A stretch of 64,000 nucleotides of DNA from JBFIHF01 sp964411125 (lineage in GTDB: Bacteria; Myxococcota_A; Bradymonadia; Bradymonadales; Bradymonadaceae). The stretch is from the NCBI GenBank assembly GCA_964411125.1, contig CAYPJU010000021.1, positions 1-64,000 of the forward strand. Reading direction: 5' to 3'. Positions 16,828 through 26,700 of this stretch are shown here, piece after piece. The notes under the pieces are model-generated. The model searched no databases, was not told where the DNA came from, and saw only the letters and a list, made by a program, of their open reading frames with translations. The translations under genes were made by a program, and so were the position numbers. Every line of letters begins with the position of its first letter. The first letter of the stretch is position 1.

Positions 16828-18812
16828 TGAGGGACGGGGAGAAAATCTTTGAGGTACTCGAGGTTGCGATCGTTGAACCGCGCCGGGCCCTTCCCTTCGA
16901 TCTCGCCTCGCTCCTCGAACGGTCGGTCGGCGCCTCGGTCCATGATGTAGTTGTCACCCGGGATCGTGTTGTGAAACTCCTCGCTCGGTCGCGACTGGAG
17001 AAGATCTTGCGCGAAGAAGGCGAGGCCGAGGCTGTGTCCGACCTCGTGGGTGCAAGTGTTGCCGATGACGGAGCCGACGAGGTGGATCGCTTCGTTGATC
17101 TCGGCGTCACGCTCGCCGTTCGGGTATTCGGTGCCTTTGACCGGCGTCCCGCCGAGGTCGGGCATGAACGGGGACATGATGCGGTCGAACGCCGGAGAGG
17201 TGTCGCTCGATTCGGGGTTGAGCGTGGGACTGAAGAAGTCGAAGGATTCGATGAAGATCCCACCGTAGGGGGTGTTGAACTGGTCAGCGCTGTTCGAATT
17301 CACTCCCCCGAGGTAGTCGGCGAGGAACAGGTTGCGGGTGTCCTTGCACTTCTGCTCGGTGGAGTTGCACGTGTTGTCGTAGCCGAACTTGTTGCCTCCG
17401 GTGGGGTCGGGACCTCCGATCTCTACGGTGGCGAAGTCGATGAAGTCGGTCGGAGGCCGGTCGACAAAGACGACGTTGACCCCCTGGTAGTCGCGGTTCG
17501 TCACTTCCAGGATTCGGCGCCGGATCTCGAACTCGACGTTCTGCAGGCCGAACTTCTCGAGGCCCTTGGAAAAACCGGGCAGATACTTCAAGTAGACCAT
17601 CTGTTTCGTCGGCAATACGCGGAACGTCCCTTGCCAGTCGACCCCGGTGTACTCCCCGAACTGGTCCTGATAGATCGGGGTGATCGTCCCCTCAAAGACT
17701 CCGGGGCTCGCCCCGAGACCGAAGAGCTGATTCTCGCGGATCTCGTACCAGACCGACATCTCGGTCTGCGTCCCACTGAGGACCTCGTCGGGAACCCGTG
17801 GCAGTGCGTTGGCGCCGGTGATGTCGAGAGTGCCGCCATCGTCGTAGGTGAAGATCCCGTCGAACACGAAGATCATGCTGATGCCGGCGACGTCGTCCTG
17901 GGGCACGAAACCGCGCCCTTCGAAGACGATGCGCTGCCCACGACTCCCCTCGGGCGGGTTCAGCGACGCGAGGAATGGCTGTCCCTGATCGAAGATGAAC
18001 GATGGTTGGGAGTTGCCCGGGTACGACTGCAGGTTCGAAAGCTCGTTCAGGAATTCGAGGGACCCCTGGAAGGAGCCGGGGCGAACTCCGAAGACCGCGG
18101 GATCGAGCCTGAACTGCGCGGAGGTTCGCGATCCGGTCCACTCGATCGGGACACGCTGGTTGGCAATGAGTTTCTCGCCGAGCTCGGTGTCTTGATAGGT
18201 GTACGTGCCGTTGACGACCGCGAAGGTTCCGCCTTCGTCGGGACGTAGGAAGTTCGACCCGCTGACGGGGATCGTCTCGTTGGGGAAGTACTGCCCCCCG
18301 GGAACTCCCTGAACGGTCGGCGTCGCGTCGGCCTGAAAATCGATCAGCATTCCCTCGAGCCGTCCTTCAGCGACGACCCCGATCTCGTCGACGAGCGAAA
18401 CCCCGATCGCGCCTGTGTAGCGTGCGGTAGGCGTGGGGGAAAGCTCACTCCAGAGGCCGTCGGAGACGGCGAGCCTCACCAACACGTCGCCCTGGTCTCC
18501 GTCGCTTCGAGCGAACGGAACAGTGGGAGTGGACTGCACGGTTCCCGTATAGGCGATCTCGCGACCGGAGCCGTCCTGCCCTTCGAAAGTGATCTCGGCG
18601 GTGTGGGGGACCATCCGGTCGCTCCCCTTCATCCGAAAGGTGAGGATCGACGTCTGGAAGACGACGTTCTGGTCGTACTCGATGAGGAGGCGCTGGGTGC
18701 CGCGCTTCGCTTCGCCGTCGCCGTCTTCCGGGACCTCCTGCGGACATCCGGTGGCGCCGAATCCCGCAAGAAGAACGAGCCCAATTGCCGCGAGTTTTCT
18801 CAGCGATTTCAT
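16824..18812 (-). CDS. Secreted lipoprotein with IPT-like domains and a HExxH metalloprotease domain (paralogue 2)
   Basis: The 662-residue product is paralogous to the downstream neighbour along its full length. It has a lipobox (GATGC), two IPT/TIG-like segments (VSGSNFLRPDEG, FEGRGFVPQDD) and the zinc helix HEVGHSLGLAFF at 589-600. As in the paralogue, the third ligand position of the metzincin motif holds an aromatic residue. A conserved FHN (His614) lies just before NYIMD and GADRPF. Two extra cysteines occur near NTCNSTEQKC. The start at 18812 was chosen because GGAGGT lies nine bases upstream; the 120-base gap behind serS contains a TTGACC box but no convincing -10. Confidence 0.75.
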   Translation of the reverse strand: MKSLRKLAAIGLVLLAGFGATGCPQEVPEDGDGEAKRGTQRLLIEYDQNVVFQTSILTFRMKGSDRMVPHTAEITFEGQDGSGREIAYTGTVQSTPTVPFARSDGDQGDVLVRLAVSDGLWSELSPTPTARYTGAIGVSLVDEIGVVAEGRLEGMLIDFQADATPTVQGVPGGQYFPNETIPVSGSNFLRPDEGGTFAVVNGTYTYQDTELGEKLIANQRVPIEWTGSRTSAQFRLDPAVFGVRPGSFQGSLEFLNELSNLQSYPGNSQPSFIFDQGQPFLASLNPPEGSRGQRIVFEGRGFVPQDDVAGISMIFVFDGIFTYDDGGTLDITGANALPRVPDEVLSGTQTEMSVWYEIRENQLFGLGASPGVFEGTITPIYQDQFGEYTGVDWQGTFRVLPTKQMVYLKYLPGFSKGLEKFGLQNVEFEIRRRILEVTNRDYQGVNVVFVDRPPTDFIDFATVEIGGPDPTGGNKFGYDNTCNSTEQKCKDTRNLFLADYLGGVNSNSADQFNTPYGGIFIESFDFFSPTLNPESSDTSPAFDRIMSPFMPDLGGTPVKGTEYPNGERDAEINEAIHLVGSVIGNTCTHEVGHSLGLAFFAQDLLQSRPSEEFHNTIPGDNYIMDRGADRPFEERGEIEGKGPARFNDRNLEYLKDFLPVPQ

Positions 18813-18932
18813 GATCGAGCCACCTCCGTCGAAACGATCTCGGATTCCCCGGAGCAGGTCAAGGAACCCCGCATGGTTCGGTTGCGAGACACGCTGAGAG
18901 GACACTCGAACGGGGGGGAGAATTCCCGGGAG

Positions 18933-20204
18933 CTACTTCGGCTCGATGACCTCGAGTCCGTTCATGTAGGGGCGGAGAGCCTCGGGAACCGTGACCGACC
19001 CGTCCTCGTTCTGGTTGTTCTCGAGGATGGGAATCAAGATGCGAGGGCTAGCTACCATGGTGTTGTTCAAGGTGAAGCAATGCTGAATGGTGCCGTCCTC
19101 GTCGCGCCAGCGAATCGCGGAACGCCGTGCCTGGTAATCGTACAGCGACGAACACGAGTGGGTCTCGAAATACCCCTTTCGCGAAGGCATCCAGGACTCG
19201 ACCTCGTGCTTGAGGACCTGCCCGAGCCCGATCTCCCCGGTGCAGGCGACGGCGACGCGGTATGGGATGCCGAGTTTCTGCAGCAGTGTTTCGGCGTTCC
19301 CCAGCAACCTCATGTGATGCTCGAGGCTTTCTTCGGGGTCGTTGCGGCAGACGACGACCTGCTCCACTTTGGAGAACTGGTGGACGCGATAGACACCGCG
19401 GGTATCCTTGCCGGCGCTGCCCGCTTCGCGGCGAAAGCACGACGACCAGCCAGCGATACGGCGCGGGAGCTCGGATGCGTCGATGATCTCGTCGCGGTTC
19501 ATCGAGACGAGAAAGACCTCGCTCGTCCCGATGAGATACTTGTCGTCCTTGTCGAGGTGGTAGGTGTCCTCGCGGCCGTAGGGGAAGAAACCGGTCCCCG
19601 TCATCGCCTCCTCGTTCACCATCAGCGGGCCCAGGACCGGCTCGAGGCCGTCGGCCATCAGTATGTCGAGCGCGAAACGCATGACGGCGAGCTCGAGGAG
19701 CGCGCCGGCGCCGCGAAGAAGGTAGGAGCGAGCGCCGGCGAACTTGATGGCGCTCTCTTTGTCGATGATGCCGAGGATCTGTCCCAGCTCTTCGTGGTCT
19801 CGCGGTTCGAAGCCGAACTCACGTGGTTCACCCACGTGCCGGATGACTTCGTTGTCCTCTTCCCCCTCCCCCACCGGGACGCGATCGAGCGGAACGTTGG
19901 GAACCATCAACAGCAGGTGGTCGTACTCTGTCTTCACTTCGGCCAGCTCGGATTCCAGACTCTGAACCTTTTCTTTCAGTTCTTTCCCTTCCTGGATGAG
20001 CGCCGGGCGGTCTTCGTTCGAAGCCGACGGGATCGCGCTCGAGACCTCGTTTCGTCGCGCCCGGGCGCGCTCCGACTCGGTCATGATTTCGCGGCGGCGC
20101 TCGTCGAGCGCGACGAGGCGGTCGATGTCGACGTCGAACCGCTTGTCGGCGGCGGCCTTCTTGACGATGTCGACGTTCTCTCGGATGAACTTGATGTCGA
20201 GCAT
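18933..20204 (-). CDS. serS: Seryl-tRNA synthetase
   Basis: SerS charges tRNA-Ser (and tRNA-Sec) with serine. The 423-residue product has the N-terminal two-helix coiled-coil arm (about residues 30-110). Class II motif 2 follows (SCFRREAGSAGKDTRGVYRVHQF region), then the motif 3 region near the C-terminus ending EALRPYMNG. The start at 20204 gives the family-typical MLDIKFIREN and is preceded by AAGGAG at good spacing; an in-frame codon nine residues earlier lacks this. It reads away from the Cys-rich lipoprotein gene at 20306. Confidence 0.96.
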   Translation of the reverse strand: MLDIKFIRENVDIVKKAAADKRFDVDIDRLVALDERRREIMTESERARARRNEVSSAIPSASNEDRPALIQEGKELKEKVQSLESELAEVKTEYDHLLLMVPNVPLDRVPVGEGEEDNEVIRHVGEPREFGFEPRDHEELGQILGIIDKESAIKFAGARSYLLRGAGALLELAVMRFALDILMADGLEPVLGPLMVNEEAMTGTGFFPYGREDTYHLDKDDKYLIGTSEVFLVSMNRDEIIDASELPRRIAGWSSCFRREAGSAGKDTRGVYRVHQFSKVEQVVVCRNDPEESLEHHMRLLGNAETLLQKLGIPYRVAVACTGEIGLGQVLKHEVESWMPSRKGYFETHSCSSLYDYQARRSAIRWRDEDGTIQHCFTLNNTMVASPRILIPILENNQNEDGSVTVPEALRPYMNGLEVIEPK

Positions 20205-20305
20205 TCCCACTCCTTCTCGGGCTGTGACCATCGCCCGATTAGCACAGCGCGAGGCATGACGAAAGCCGCGCCATCTGCTACGGGTAGCCTTTTACGGCTC
20301 TCTCG

Positions 20306-21151
20306 ATGCGCCTCCGCTTCGTTCATCTCCTGATCGTCGTCGTCCTGGTCGGCTGCTCGTCGAACCGAAGGGATGGATTCGGTGACGACCGCGACCTCGG
20401 AGCCCGCGAAGACGGCGGCGGCCAGGACGCCCAGGCCCCCGACACCGGCCTGCGCGACCTTGGACCGCCCGCCCCGGGCTCACCCTGTGCCGGACCGACC
20501 GAATGCGGACCGAATGCCCTCTGCATCGGAAAGGCGGAAGGCGGGTTCGCCTGCATGGCGACATGCTCCGTCCCGTACGACCTGTGTGTGGACGGCAGCG
20601 TGTGTCTCCCCGTCATGAGTGGTAACGCGGCGGTCTGCTATCTCGGCGGAGGGGTGGAACAGAGCGCGTCGTGCACGAGCAATCTCGATTGCGCATCGGG
20701 CAACCTCTGCTTCGGAGCCGACGGGGAGTTCTACTGCCGCCCCGCTTGCGATGAGCGCGACGGGTGCCGGGGAGGCGAGTATTGCCTGCGGCTCGCATCG
20801 GGCGCGGGATTTTGTCGCGAGGAGGTTGGTGCCCCCTGCCCCGGCGCGGACTGCGCACAGGGCCTGGAATGCAGCACGTCGATGCCGGAGGTTGCGTCGA
20901 TCTTCGCGAGCGGTTATTGCACCCGCCCATGCAGCGTGGACCTCGAATGTCCCGGGGACGCTGTCTGCGTGAAGCACCCGTCGTCCCCCGACGTCGCCGT
21001 CTGTTTCGACCGTTGCGGCCACGACTCGGAGTGCCGCTTCAACGCCGGGTTTCGGTGCATGGGGGCCGAGAACTGCTCCGGGAGCGGGGACCCGGAGGGA
21101 TGCGAGCAGTTCTTCGGAGAAGACCGGTTCTGCCTCGATTCGACGCCGTGA
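20306..21151 (+). CDS. Cys-rich lipoprotein, unknown function
   Basis: The 281-residue product has a signal peptide ending in VLVGC and then an Asp/Gly-rich spacer. Next come repeated cysteine motifs of the type CxxxxECGxxxxCI, CxSNLDCxSGxxCF and CSVDLECPGDAVCV. These repeats resemble the EGF- or disintegrin-like cysteine modules common in secreted myxobacterial lipoproteins. They should form disulfides after export; function unknown. The gene is the first of a plus-strand run that continues with fxsA and the PHP-domain gene. The larger protein encoded at 31779-33233 has the same repeat style. Confidence 0.75.
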   Translation: MRLRFVHLLIVVVLVGCSSNRRDGFGDDRDLGAREDGGGQDAQAPDTGLRDLGPPAPGSPCAGPTECGPNALCIGKAEGGFACMATCSVPYDLCVDGSVCLPVMSGNAAVCYLGGGVEQSASCTSNLDCASGNLCFGADGEFYCRPACDERDGCRGGEYCLRLASGAGFCREEVGAPCPGADCAQGLECSTSMPEVASIFASGYCTRPCSVDLECPGDAVCVKHPSSPDVAVCFDRCGHDSECRFNAGFRCMGAENCSGSGDPEGCEQFFGEDRFCLDSTP

Positions 21152-21230
21152 GCGCTTACGATTGGAATGCGTCGCGGCGGACCAAGGTTCAGACTCCCGA
21201 ACGCCCCGACGCCTTCGACACGGGAAAGAA

Positions 21231-21707
21231 ATGCTTCTGAAACTCGCACTGCTTCTCATCACCATACCGATGTTGGAGCTCTTCGTACTGATCCCACTCG
21301 CGAGCCAGATCGGCGTCGGTCCCACGATCGCGATCATCGTAGTGACCGGTATCGTCGGGGCATGGCTGGCGCGAAGAGAAGGTCTGGGAGCATGGCGGCG
21401 GTTTCGCGAAGAACTCGCCACGGGAGCCCTCCCCCAGGACGCGATGGTCGATGGCGTCGCCGTGCTGGTCGCATGCGCCTTTCTGATGACCCCCGGCGTC
21501 TTGACCGACGCGGTCGGCATGGCGCTTTTGATTCCCGCGGTTCGTAGTCCGTTGAAGGGTTACATCAAGCGCAGGATCACAAAGCTGTTGCAGAATTCCT
21601 ACACCACCGTTATCGATGGGCGGTCGCAGCGCCCGTCGATCGGACGCCGCGTGATGGATGACGACGTCATCGACATTACCCCCGCCAACGAGCGGCATCC
21701 GGCCTAA
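21231..21707 (+). CDS. fxsA: FxsA family membrane protein
   Basis: FxsA is a small inner-membrane protein that, when overproduced in E. coli, relieves F-plasmid exclusion of phage T7; its normal role is unclear. The 158-residue product has the family pattern. An N-terminal helix pair (PMLELFVLIPLASQIG, IAIIVVTGIVGAWLARREG) is followed by a third hydrophobic segment ending FLMTPGVLTDAVG, then a basic cytoplasmic tail. The ATG at 21231 follows a GGGAAAG box; the longer in-frame version would add a non-hydrophobic leader. Confidence 0.85.
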   Translation: MLLKLALLLITIPMLELFVLIPLASQIGVGPTIAIIVVTGIVGAWLARREGLGAWRRFREELATGALPQDAMVDGVAVLVACAFLMTPGVLTDAVGMALLIPAVRSPLKGYIKRRITKLLQNSYTTVIDGRSQRPSIGRRVMDDDVIDITPANERHPA

Positions 21708-21748
21708 CCCCGGTTTCGCGCGGCGGAAAACTCATTCGAAGTGATGAA

Positions 21749-22570
21749 ATGCTGGTTGACCTGCATGTGAAGTCCTCGACGTCCAACGGTGTGAAAGCCG
21801 GGCTGGACGACATCTTCTCTCGCGCCAAAACCGCCAAGCTCGATGGCCTCGCCTTCTGCGAGACCCTCTCGACGGCGAGCTGCGAGGATACGCTGGCCGC
21901 CGCCGAAAAAGCCGGCATTCCGGCGTTCGTCGGGGTCGAGATCCCGACGGACAAGGGCATCTTGCTCGCGTTCCCGCCGGAGATCGACAGCTTCTTCCTC
22001 GAGGAGGAATGGCGTCAGATGACGGAATTCGCGACGCCTCCGGCTCAGCAGATCATCAAGATGTTCAACGAGATCGGTGGCGCCGTCGTGGCCTCTCGGC
22101 CGTACGACCTGTCGATCCCGTACAACATGGGCGACCTCATCTTCACGCTCGACAACCTGCACGGCGTCGAAGTCTTCAACAGCCGGTGCGGCCAGATCCA
22201 ATGCGACTTCGCGCTGGAGGCTGCCAAGTTCATGGGCGTACCGACGTGCGGCGGAACCGACCCGACTTCGGCAGACAGCATGGGCCGATACGCGACGTTC
22301 TTCGAAGAAGACATCCAGACCCAGCAGCAGTTCGTCAACGCGCTGCGCGACTCGGAGTACTGGGCGATCCAGTTCGGCGAGAGCCCCAAACCGAAGCGCA
22401 CCCCTCGCAGCGACGATGACAGTCGCGGCGGACGTGGCGGCGGAGGCGGCGGACGTGGACGCAGCGGCGGCGGACGAGGCCGAAGTGGTGGAGGTGGAGG
22501 TCGCGGTCGCAGCGGCGGAGGTCGCAGCGGCGGCGGCGGTCGGAGCCGCGGTCGCTCCAAACGCGATTGA
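21749..22570 (+). CDS. Degenerate PHP-domain protein with Arg-Gly-rich C-terminal tail
   Basis: Residues 1-215 follow the order of PHP phosphoesterase motifs, but most metal ligands are changed. DLHVK replaces DLHVH (Lys8 for His), GVEIPTDKG fits the GxE motif, SRP (117) replaces HP, EVFNSR is retained, and GGTDPTSADS replaces the GSDAH motif. Asp4, His6, Glu64 and Asp171 remain. This suggests a fold kept for binding or for an altered reaction. From residue 226 the protein becomes a glycine/arginine/serine tail of RGG and GRS units, as in RNA-binding or condensate-forming tails. A terminator follows at 22605. No specific function can be assigned. Confidence 0.75.
   Translation: MLVDLHVKSSTSNGVKAGLDDIFSRAKTAKLDGLAFCETLSTASCEDTLAAAEKAGIPAFVGVEIPTDKGILLAFPPEIDSFFLEEEWRQMTEFATPPAQQIIKMFNEIGGAVVASRPYDLSIPYNMGDLIFTLDNLHGVEVFNSRCGQIQCDFALEAAKFMGVPTCGGTDPTSADSMGRYATFFEEDIQTQQQFVNALRDSEYWAIQFGESPKPKRTPRSDDDSRGGRGGGGGGRGRSGGGRGRSGGGGGRGRSGGGRSGGGGRSRGRSKRD
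22427..22567 (+). repeat. Low-complexity Gly-Arg-Ser coding repeat
   Basis: Imperfect GGN/CGN-rich repeats encode the RGG- and GRSGGG-type tail of the PHP-domain protein. The units are of several lengths and are not perfect tandem copies, so this is amino-acid-level low complexity rather than a clean microsatellite. Confidence 0.6.
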
Positions 22571-22604
22571 GCCTGACCTCCGTGCCTCGACGCAGGACGA
22601 CACG

Positions 22605-22637
22605 AGCGCCCTCCGGTAACGGAGCGGCGCTTTCTTT
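22605..22637 (+). terminator. Intrinsic terminator after the PHP-domain gene
   Basis: AGCGCC-CTCCG pairs with CGGAG-C-GGCGCT around a GTAA loop, giving an eleven-pair stem with one bulged C. TTCTTT follows on the plus strand. It ends the plus-strand run and lies before the convergent kinase gene. No T-tract exists in the other direction. Confidence 0.75.
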
Positions 22638-22691
22638 ACGCGCGGGTGTAGCGCAGACGTTCGGATGCGTGAGGGTGGACCGGAGCGGTCG

Positions 22692-23588
22692 TTACCCGAG
22701 GCGCTGCTCGATCTCGTCGATCGTCGGGATGGCACTGCGCCCCCCGAGACCTTCGCAGGAGAGTGCCGCCGCGACGTTGGCGAACGACGCGATCTTGTTC
22801 AACTCCCAGTCGTGGAGCACGCCGTAGATGATCGCCCCGTGGAAGACGTCGCCGGCGCCGGTCGTGTCGAGGACGTCCACATCCTCGTAGGCTGGGATTC
22901 GGATGAGCTCACGCTGGGCGGACGACATCGCCACGCATCCCTCGTTGCCGAGCGTTACGATCGTGACGGAGGGGCCTCGCTCGAGGAGCGCGTGGCAGAG
23001 GTTCTCGAGCTCGCCGACCCCAGCGAACTGGCTGGCGAAGCGCTCCGAGGTGACGAGGTAGTCGGCATGCGCGACCGCCTCGCGAGTGCTTCCGGAGATC
23101 TCGTTCGCGTCGAGCACGACCTTGATCCCCTTCGCTTTGGCGGCCTTCATCAGCGACAGTTCCGCTTCGTTGTGGGTCGAGTCGACGAGGAGGAGGTCGG
23201 CTCCCTCCAGCACGCTCTCCCGGACCTCTTCTGCCCCCAACGGTGCGACGTTTCCGCCCGTCATGTAGACGTTGCGGCGCCCCGTCGTGCGCTCCACCAC
23301 GACGAACGTCATCTGGCTGATGGCGTCTTCCTGATGGACCATGTGATCAGTGTCCACGCCCTCCTCCGCGAGGGTGCGCACGATCTCGTCTCCTCGGGAA
23401 TCGGAGCCGACCTTACCGACGAACCCCGTGTCGATTCCCCATCGAGAGAGCGCGACGATGGCGGTCGCCGCTGCGCCCCCACCCTGAGTGGAGAACTGCG
23501 TGAACTCCTTCTTGAAGTCGGGATCGACGAAGCGATCGACGACACCGATGTAGTCCAACGTACAGTTTCCGACGCCAATTGCTCGCAT
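22692..23588 (-). CDS. PfkB-family sugar/nucleoside kinase (second copy)
   Basis: This 298-residue ribokinase-family protein has the glycine-rich substrate loop QGGGAAATAIV in its first sixth, DANE in the middle and the C-terminal signature DTTGAGDVFHGA with its catalytic Asp. It differs considerably from the kinase at 1476-2393 and is probably not a recent duplicate. The ATG at 23588 follows a GGAGAAACG ribosome site. Family members phosphorylate sugars such as ribose, 2-keto-3-deoxygluconate or fructose, or nucleosides such as adenosine; the substrate is open. About 140 bases upstream, before the terminator at 23729, hold no convincing promoter. Confidence 0.83.
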   Translation of the reverse strand: MRAIGVGNCTLDYIGVVDRFVDPDFKKEFTQFSTQGGGAAATAIVALSRWGIDTGFVGKVGSDSRGDEIVRTLAEEGVDTDHMVHQEDAISQMTFVVVERTTGRRNVYMTGGNVAPLGAEEVRESVLEGADLLLVDSTHNEAELSLMKAAKAKGIKVVLDANEISGSTREAVAHADYLVTSERFASQFAGVGELENLCHALLERGPSVTIVTLGNEGCVAMSSAQRELIRIPAYEDVDVLDTTGAGDVFHGAIIYGVLHDWELNKIASFANVAAALSCEGLGGRSAIPTIDEIEQRLG

Positions 23589-23728
23589 CGTTTCTCCGGT
23601 CCTGGGGCGCGAGCTCGCCACACTCTGTGGGAAGTTCGTCACGCCCGACACTTACACGGGTAGCTCATCACCGCTGTCGCTGCAACGGTCCTCGGCTCGC
23701 TTTGTGCCGAAACGACGTGATGGTGGCC

Positions 23729-23756
23729 AAAAGAAAGGGCCGCCCGAAGGCGGCCC
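23729..23756 (-). terminator. Strong intrinsic terminator with UUCG loop
   Basis: On the minus strand GGGCCGCC-TTCG-GGCGGCCC forms a perfect eight-pair stem closed by a UUCG tetraloop. It is followed by TTTCTTTT. It lies 22 bases after the stop of the beta-propeller lipoprotein gene, so it should end that transcript. Confidence 0.88.
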
Positions 23757-23778
23757 GGCGAAACCCAGAGCGCTCCGT

Positions 23779-26700
23779 TCAGGGCGCGAGCAGGTTGTAA
23801 TCGTCGGTGTCGAAGCTGTAGAGCCCGAACGGTCCCGCTGCGAAGAGGATCGTGTCCCCGTCGAGCGCGAAGTCCTGAGGCCAGCCTCGCAACGCGAAGT
23901 ATGCCTGGGCGTGAGCGTTCGCTGCATCGCTGACGTTGACGACGAGCATCCCGCCGGGGACCTGGAAGAGCGCTTTGCCATCGACGGCCCCGTAGAGGGT
24001 GGCCCAGTGGTCGATGTCGACCCGCGAGAGCTCCTTCAGGTTGGCGTCGTTCAGGTCGAGAATGGAGAGGTCGACCATGTTGTCCCAGTCCTCCCAGTCG
24101 TAGCCGTGTCGAGCGTAGTTCGACAGCCACGACTCGCGATGGGAGACGAGGACGTGCCCGGCTCCGTCCAGTTGCACGCTGTCCACGAGGCGGTCGGTGA
24201 AGCGGTTCCCGCCCTGGAGGTAGGCGCGGTTACCCACCACCTTCAGCTTGTTGATCGCCGTCTCGACGATGTTCGAACCCCACAGCGCGTCCTGAGTGAG
24301 GACCGTGTTGCCCTCGACCTGGATGACCTGTCCGGGGACGTTCACCGCAGCTCCCTTCACCGGGGCGGCGGGGTTGGAGTAGTCGATCGCTCGGAAGAAG
24401 TACTTCACGAACGGACGGTTGTCTCCCGGGACACGGTAGGGTCGTCGGTAGCTGAAGTAGAGAATGTCGTCCTTGGCGAGCACCCCGGCAGCCTCGTTGT
24501 TCTGGCCTCCGTTCTTGACCGGACCGAGCTTCGGGTTCGAAGCGTCGGTGACGTCGATGCCGTGGAAGTTCATCGTCGTCCAGTACCGGTACTTCTCGTG
24601 CGTGTAGGTGTGTTCCTCCACCTCGCTCGGGTCGGGCGTGTACGGCGTGCACTCGGTCTCGCCGTCGGCGTCCTGAGTGCACTGATGGAAAGCACCGGTG
24701 CAAACTTCGGCTTCCTTCGTTCCGTCGAGACGGGTCAACTGGCGGCACGAGGTCGAACCCTGCAGGTACGTGCACGCTTTCGGCTCGTAGGTTTGGTCGT
24801 CCCAGCAATCGTCCCAGTTGTAGTTGGACGGCTGCGTGTAGACGACGGTCTCCTCGCCCTCGAGCTTCTGCTCCCAGCCGCGTTCGATGAGGACGAGCGC
24901 GTCCCCGACGACGTGGATCGGTGCCTGAAACTGCCCGTGCCAGTAGTAGCTCAGTCCGTCCACGGCACCGCCTCCTTCGACGAACGGCCCTCCACCGTAG
25001 TAGTCGTAGTAGCCGTAGTGGAGCGGCGGGAGTTTGTCCGACACGAGCGTCCCTTTCGGGGTCGGCTGCGTCGGGTCGGCCAGGTCCCACACCTCGAGGG
25101 ACGTACGGTATCCCTGGCCGGGGCCGGTATTGTTGCCGTTACCGACGTACTCGTTCGAGATGGCCACGAGCTTGTCGTCCATCTGGATGAGGCGCGCCCC
25201 CGCCGGAATCTCGAACTCCGCGATCGTTGCGGCCTGGTCGACATCGCCAGCGAGGCCGATGACCTGCACGGTGTCGGTCAACTGGACGTTGTGGTTGTAG
25301 CCCCACCACCCCCAGTACGCCTGATTGCTTCGGCGGCGGACGCCGTGGTCACCGAAGACCAGGATGTCCCGATAGTTCGGAGCGAGCTCGAGCCGGCTCA
25401 GCTCCTGCGGCTGATCCGGGTTGGTCGTGTCGAAGAGGCTCAGCTCGGCCTCGGAGAGGTTGCCGGTGGTGTTCGCGTCGGGATCGGCGACGAAGCTTCG
25501 GCGCACCTGCGTGTCCTGCTCCATCGTTCCGCGCTTCGTGAGCGTGTCGTCCGAGAACGTGAAGATCTGAACGCCGCTCTTGTACGTGGAGGAGCTGTCG
25601 TCCCACCCGCTGAACGGGAGCAGCACGAGGCCCGTTTCGACTTCTCCGGTCGGCGCGACGGCCGACGTTCCTCCCTCGAGGACGGTGAATGCTCGGTCGT
25701 CCCAGTTCGCCTCGGACCAGCTCCAGTCGAGGTCGAGCTCCTCGCGATCGACCAGCGGATTGGGGTTCGTGAGGTCTTCGATGTCGTACAGGCTGACGGC
25801 GAGCGTCACACCATTCTGGTCGTTCTTGCCGATGCCGACGAGGCGCGTCTCGTTCGAGACGGGCTTGAAGAAATCGTTCCAGCCTGAGATCACGAACTCC
25901 GACTTCTCTTCGATCTGCCCGGTACCGTCGATGCTGAACGCGTGAAACGGGTCGACCTGCTCGTACGTCACGAAGAAAGCTTTCTCTCCGAGGAAGATCG
26001 TGGCGAAGAGGGATTCGCCGTCCCCGAACGTCTCGGAGTCGACGGGCTTCGCGTCGGCGATGTCGCTGATGTCGAAGGTCTGTACGTAGTTCGTGTCGCC
26101 CTGCGACCTCCAACTGTTGCCAGACACCACCCGCAGCATGTCTCCGTGGTGACTCATGTTCGTTTTCTTGGCGACGTAGCCGTCGACCTCGATCGTATCT
26201 CCCTCCACCATCGTTCCGTCGGGGTTCGAGATGTCGATCAAGGTCACCTCGCTCCCCTGCGAGTTGCCGCGATTCCAGTCCCAGCGAGCCACCATCAACA
26301 GCTCGTTCGAAGCCTGGATGTCGGTGAGATATCCCTGCGTGTCGACGTCGATCCGTGTCTTCTCGGCGAGGCGCCCCCCGTCGGAGACGCTGTAGGATTG
26401 CACGTACGTCGTCTGGCTCTGCCAGTCGGTGGTGACCACGAAGAGGGCTTCGTCGCCGCTCCCGCGGGTCAGCCGGCTGCGCTGAATGTACCCCGGCACC
26501 TTCGCGCGCCCCGTCACGACCGGTTTCGTCGGGTCGGAGGTATCGATCGCGAGGACAAGACCGCCATTGAACGTCTGCACGTCGACGTCGTCTCGACCGC
26601 CCCAGTAGCCCTGCCAGTTGTTGAGCAGCACGTAGACCCGGTCGCCGACCGAGTACATCTCGACCGGCGTACCCGACACCTGGACGTGCCCGATGATCTC

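Noticed and set aside
18840..18870. Promoter for the metalloprotease pair at TTGACC upstream of 18812
   Set aside because: No acceptable -10 is found at normal spacing.
22427..22567. CRISPR-like or satellite repeat
   Set aside because: Units differ in length and encode an in-frame Gly/Arg tail, with no spacers.
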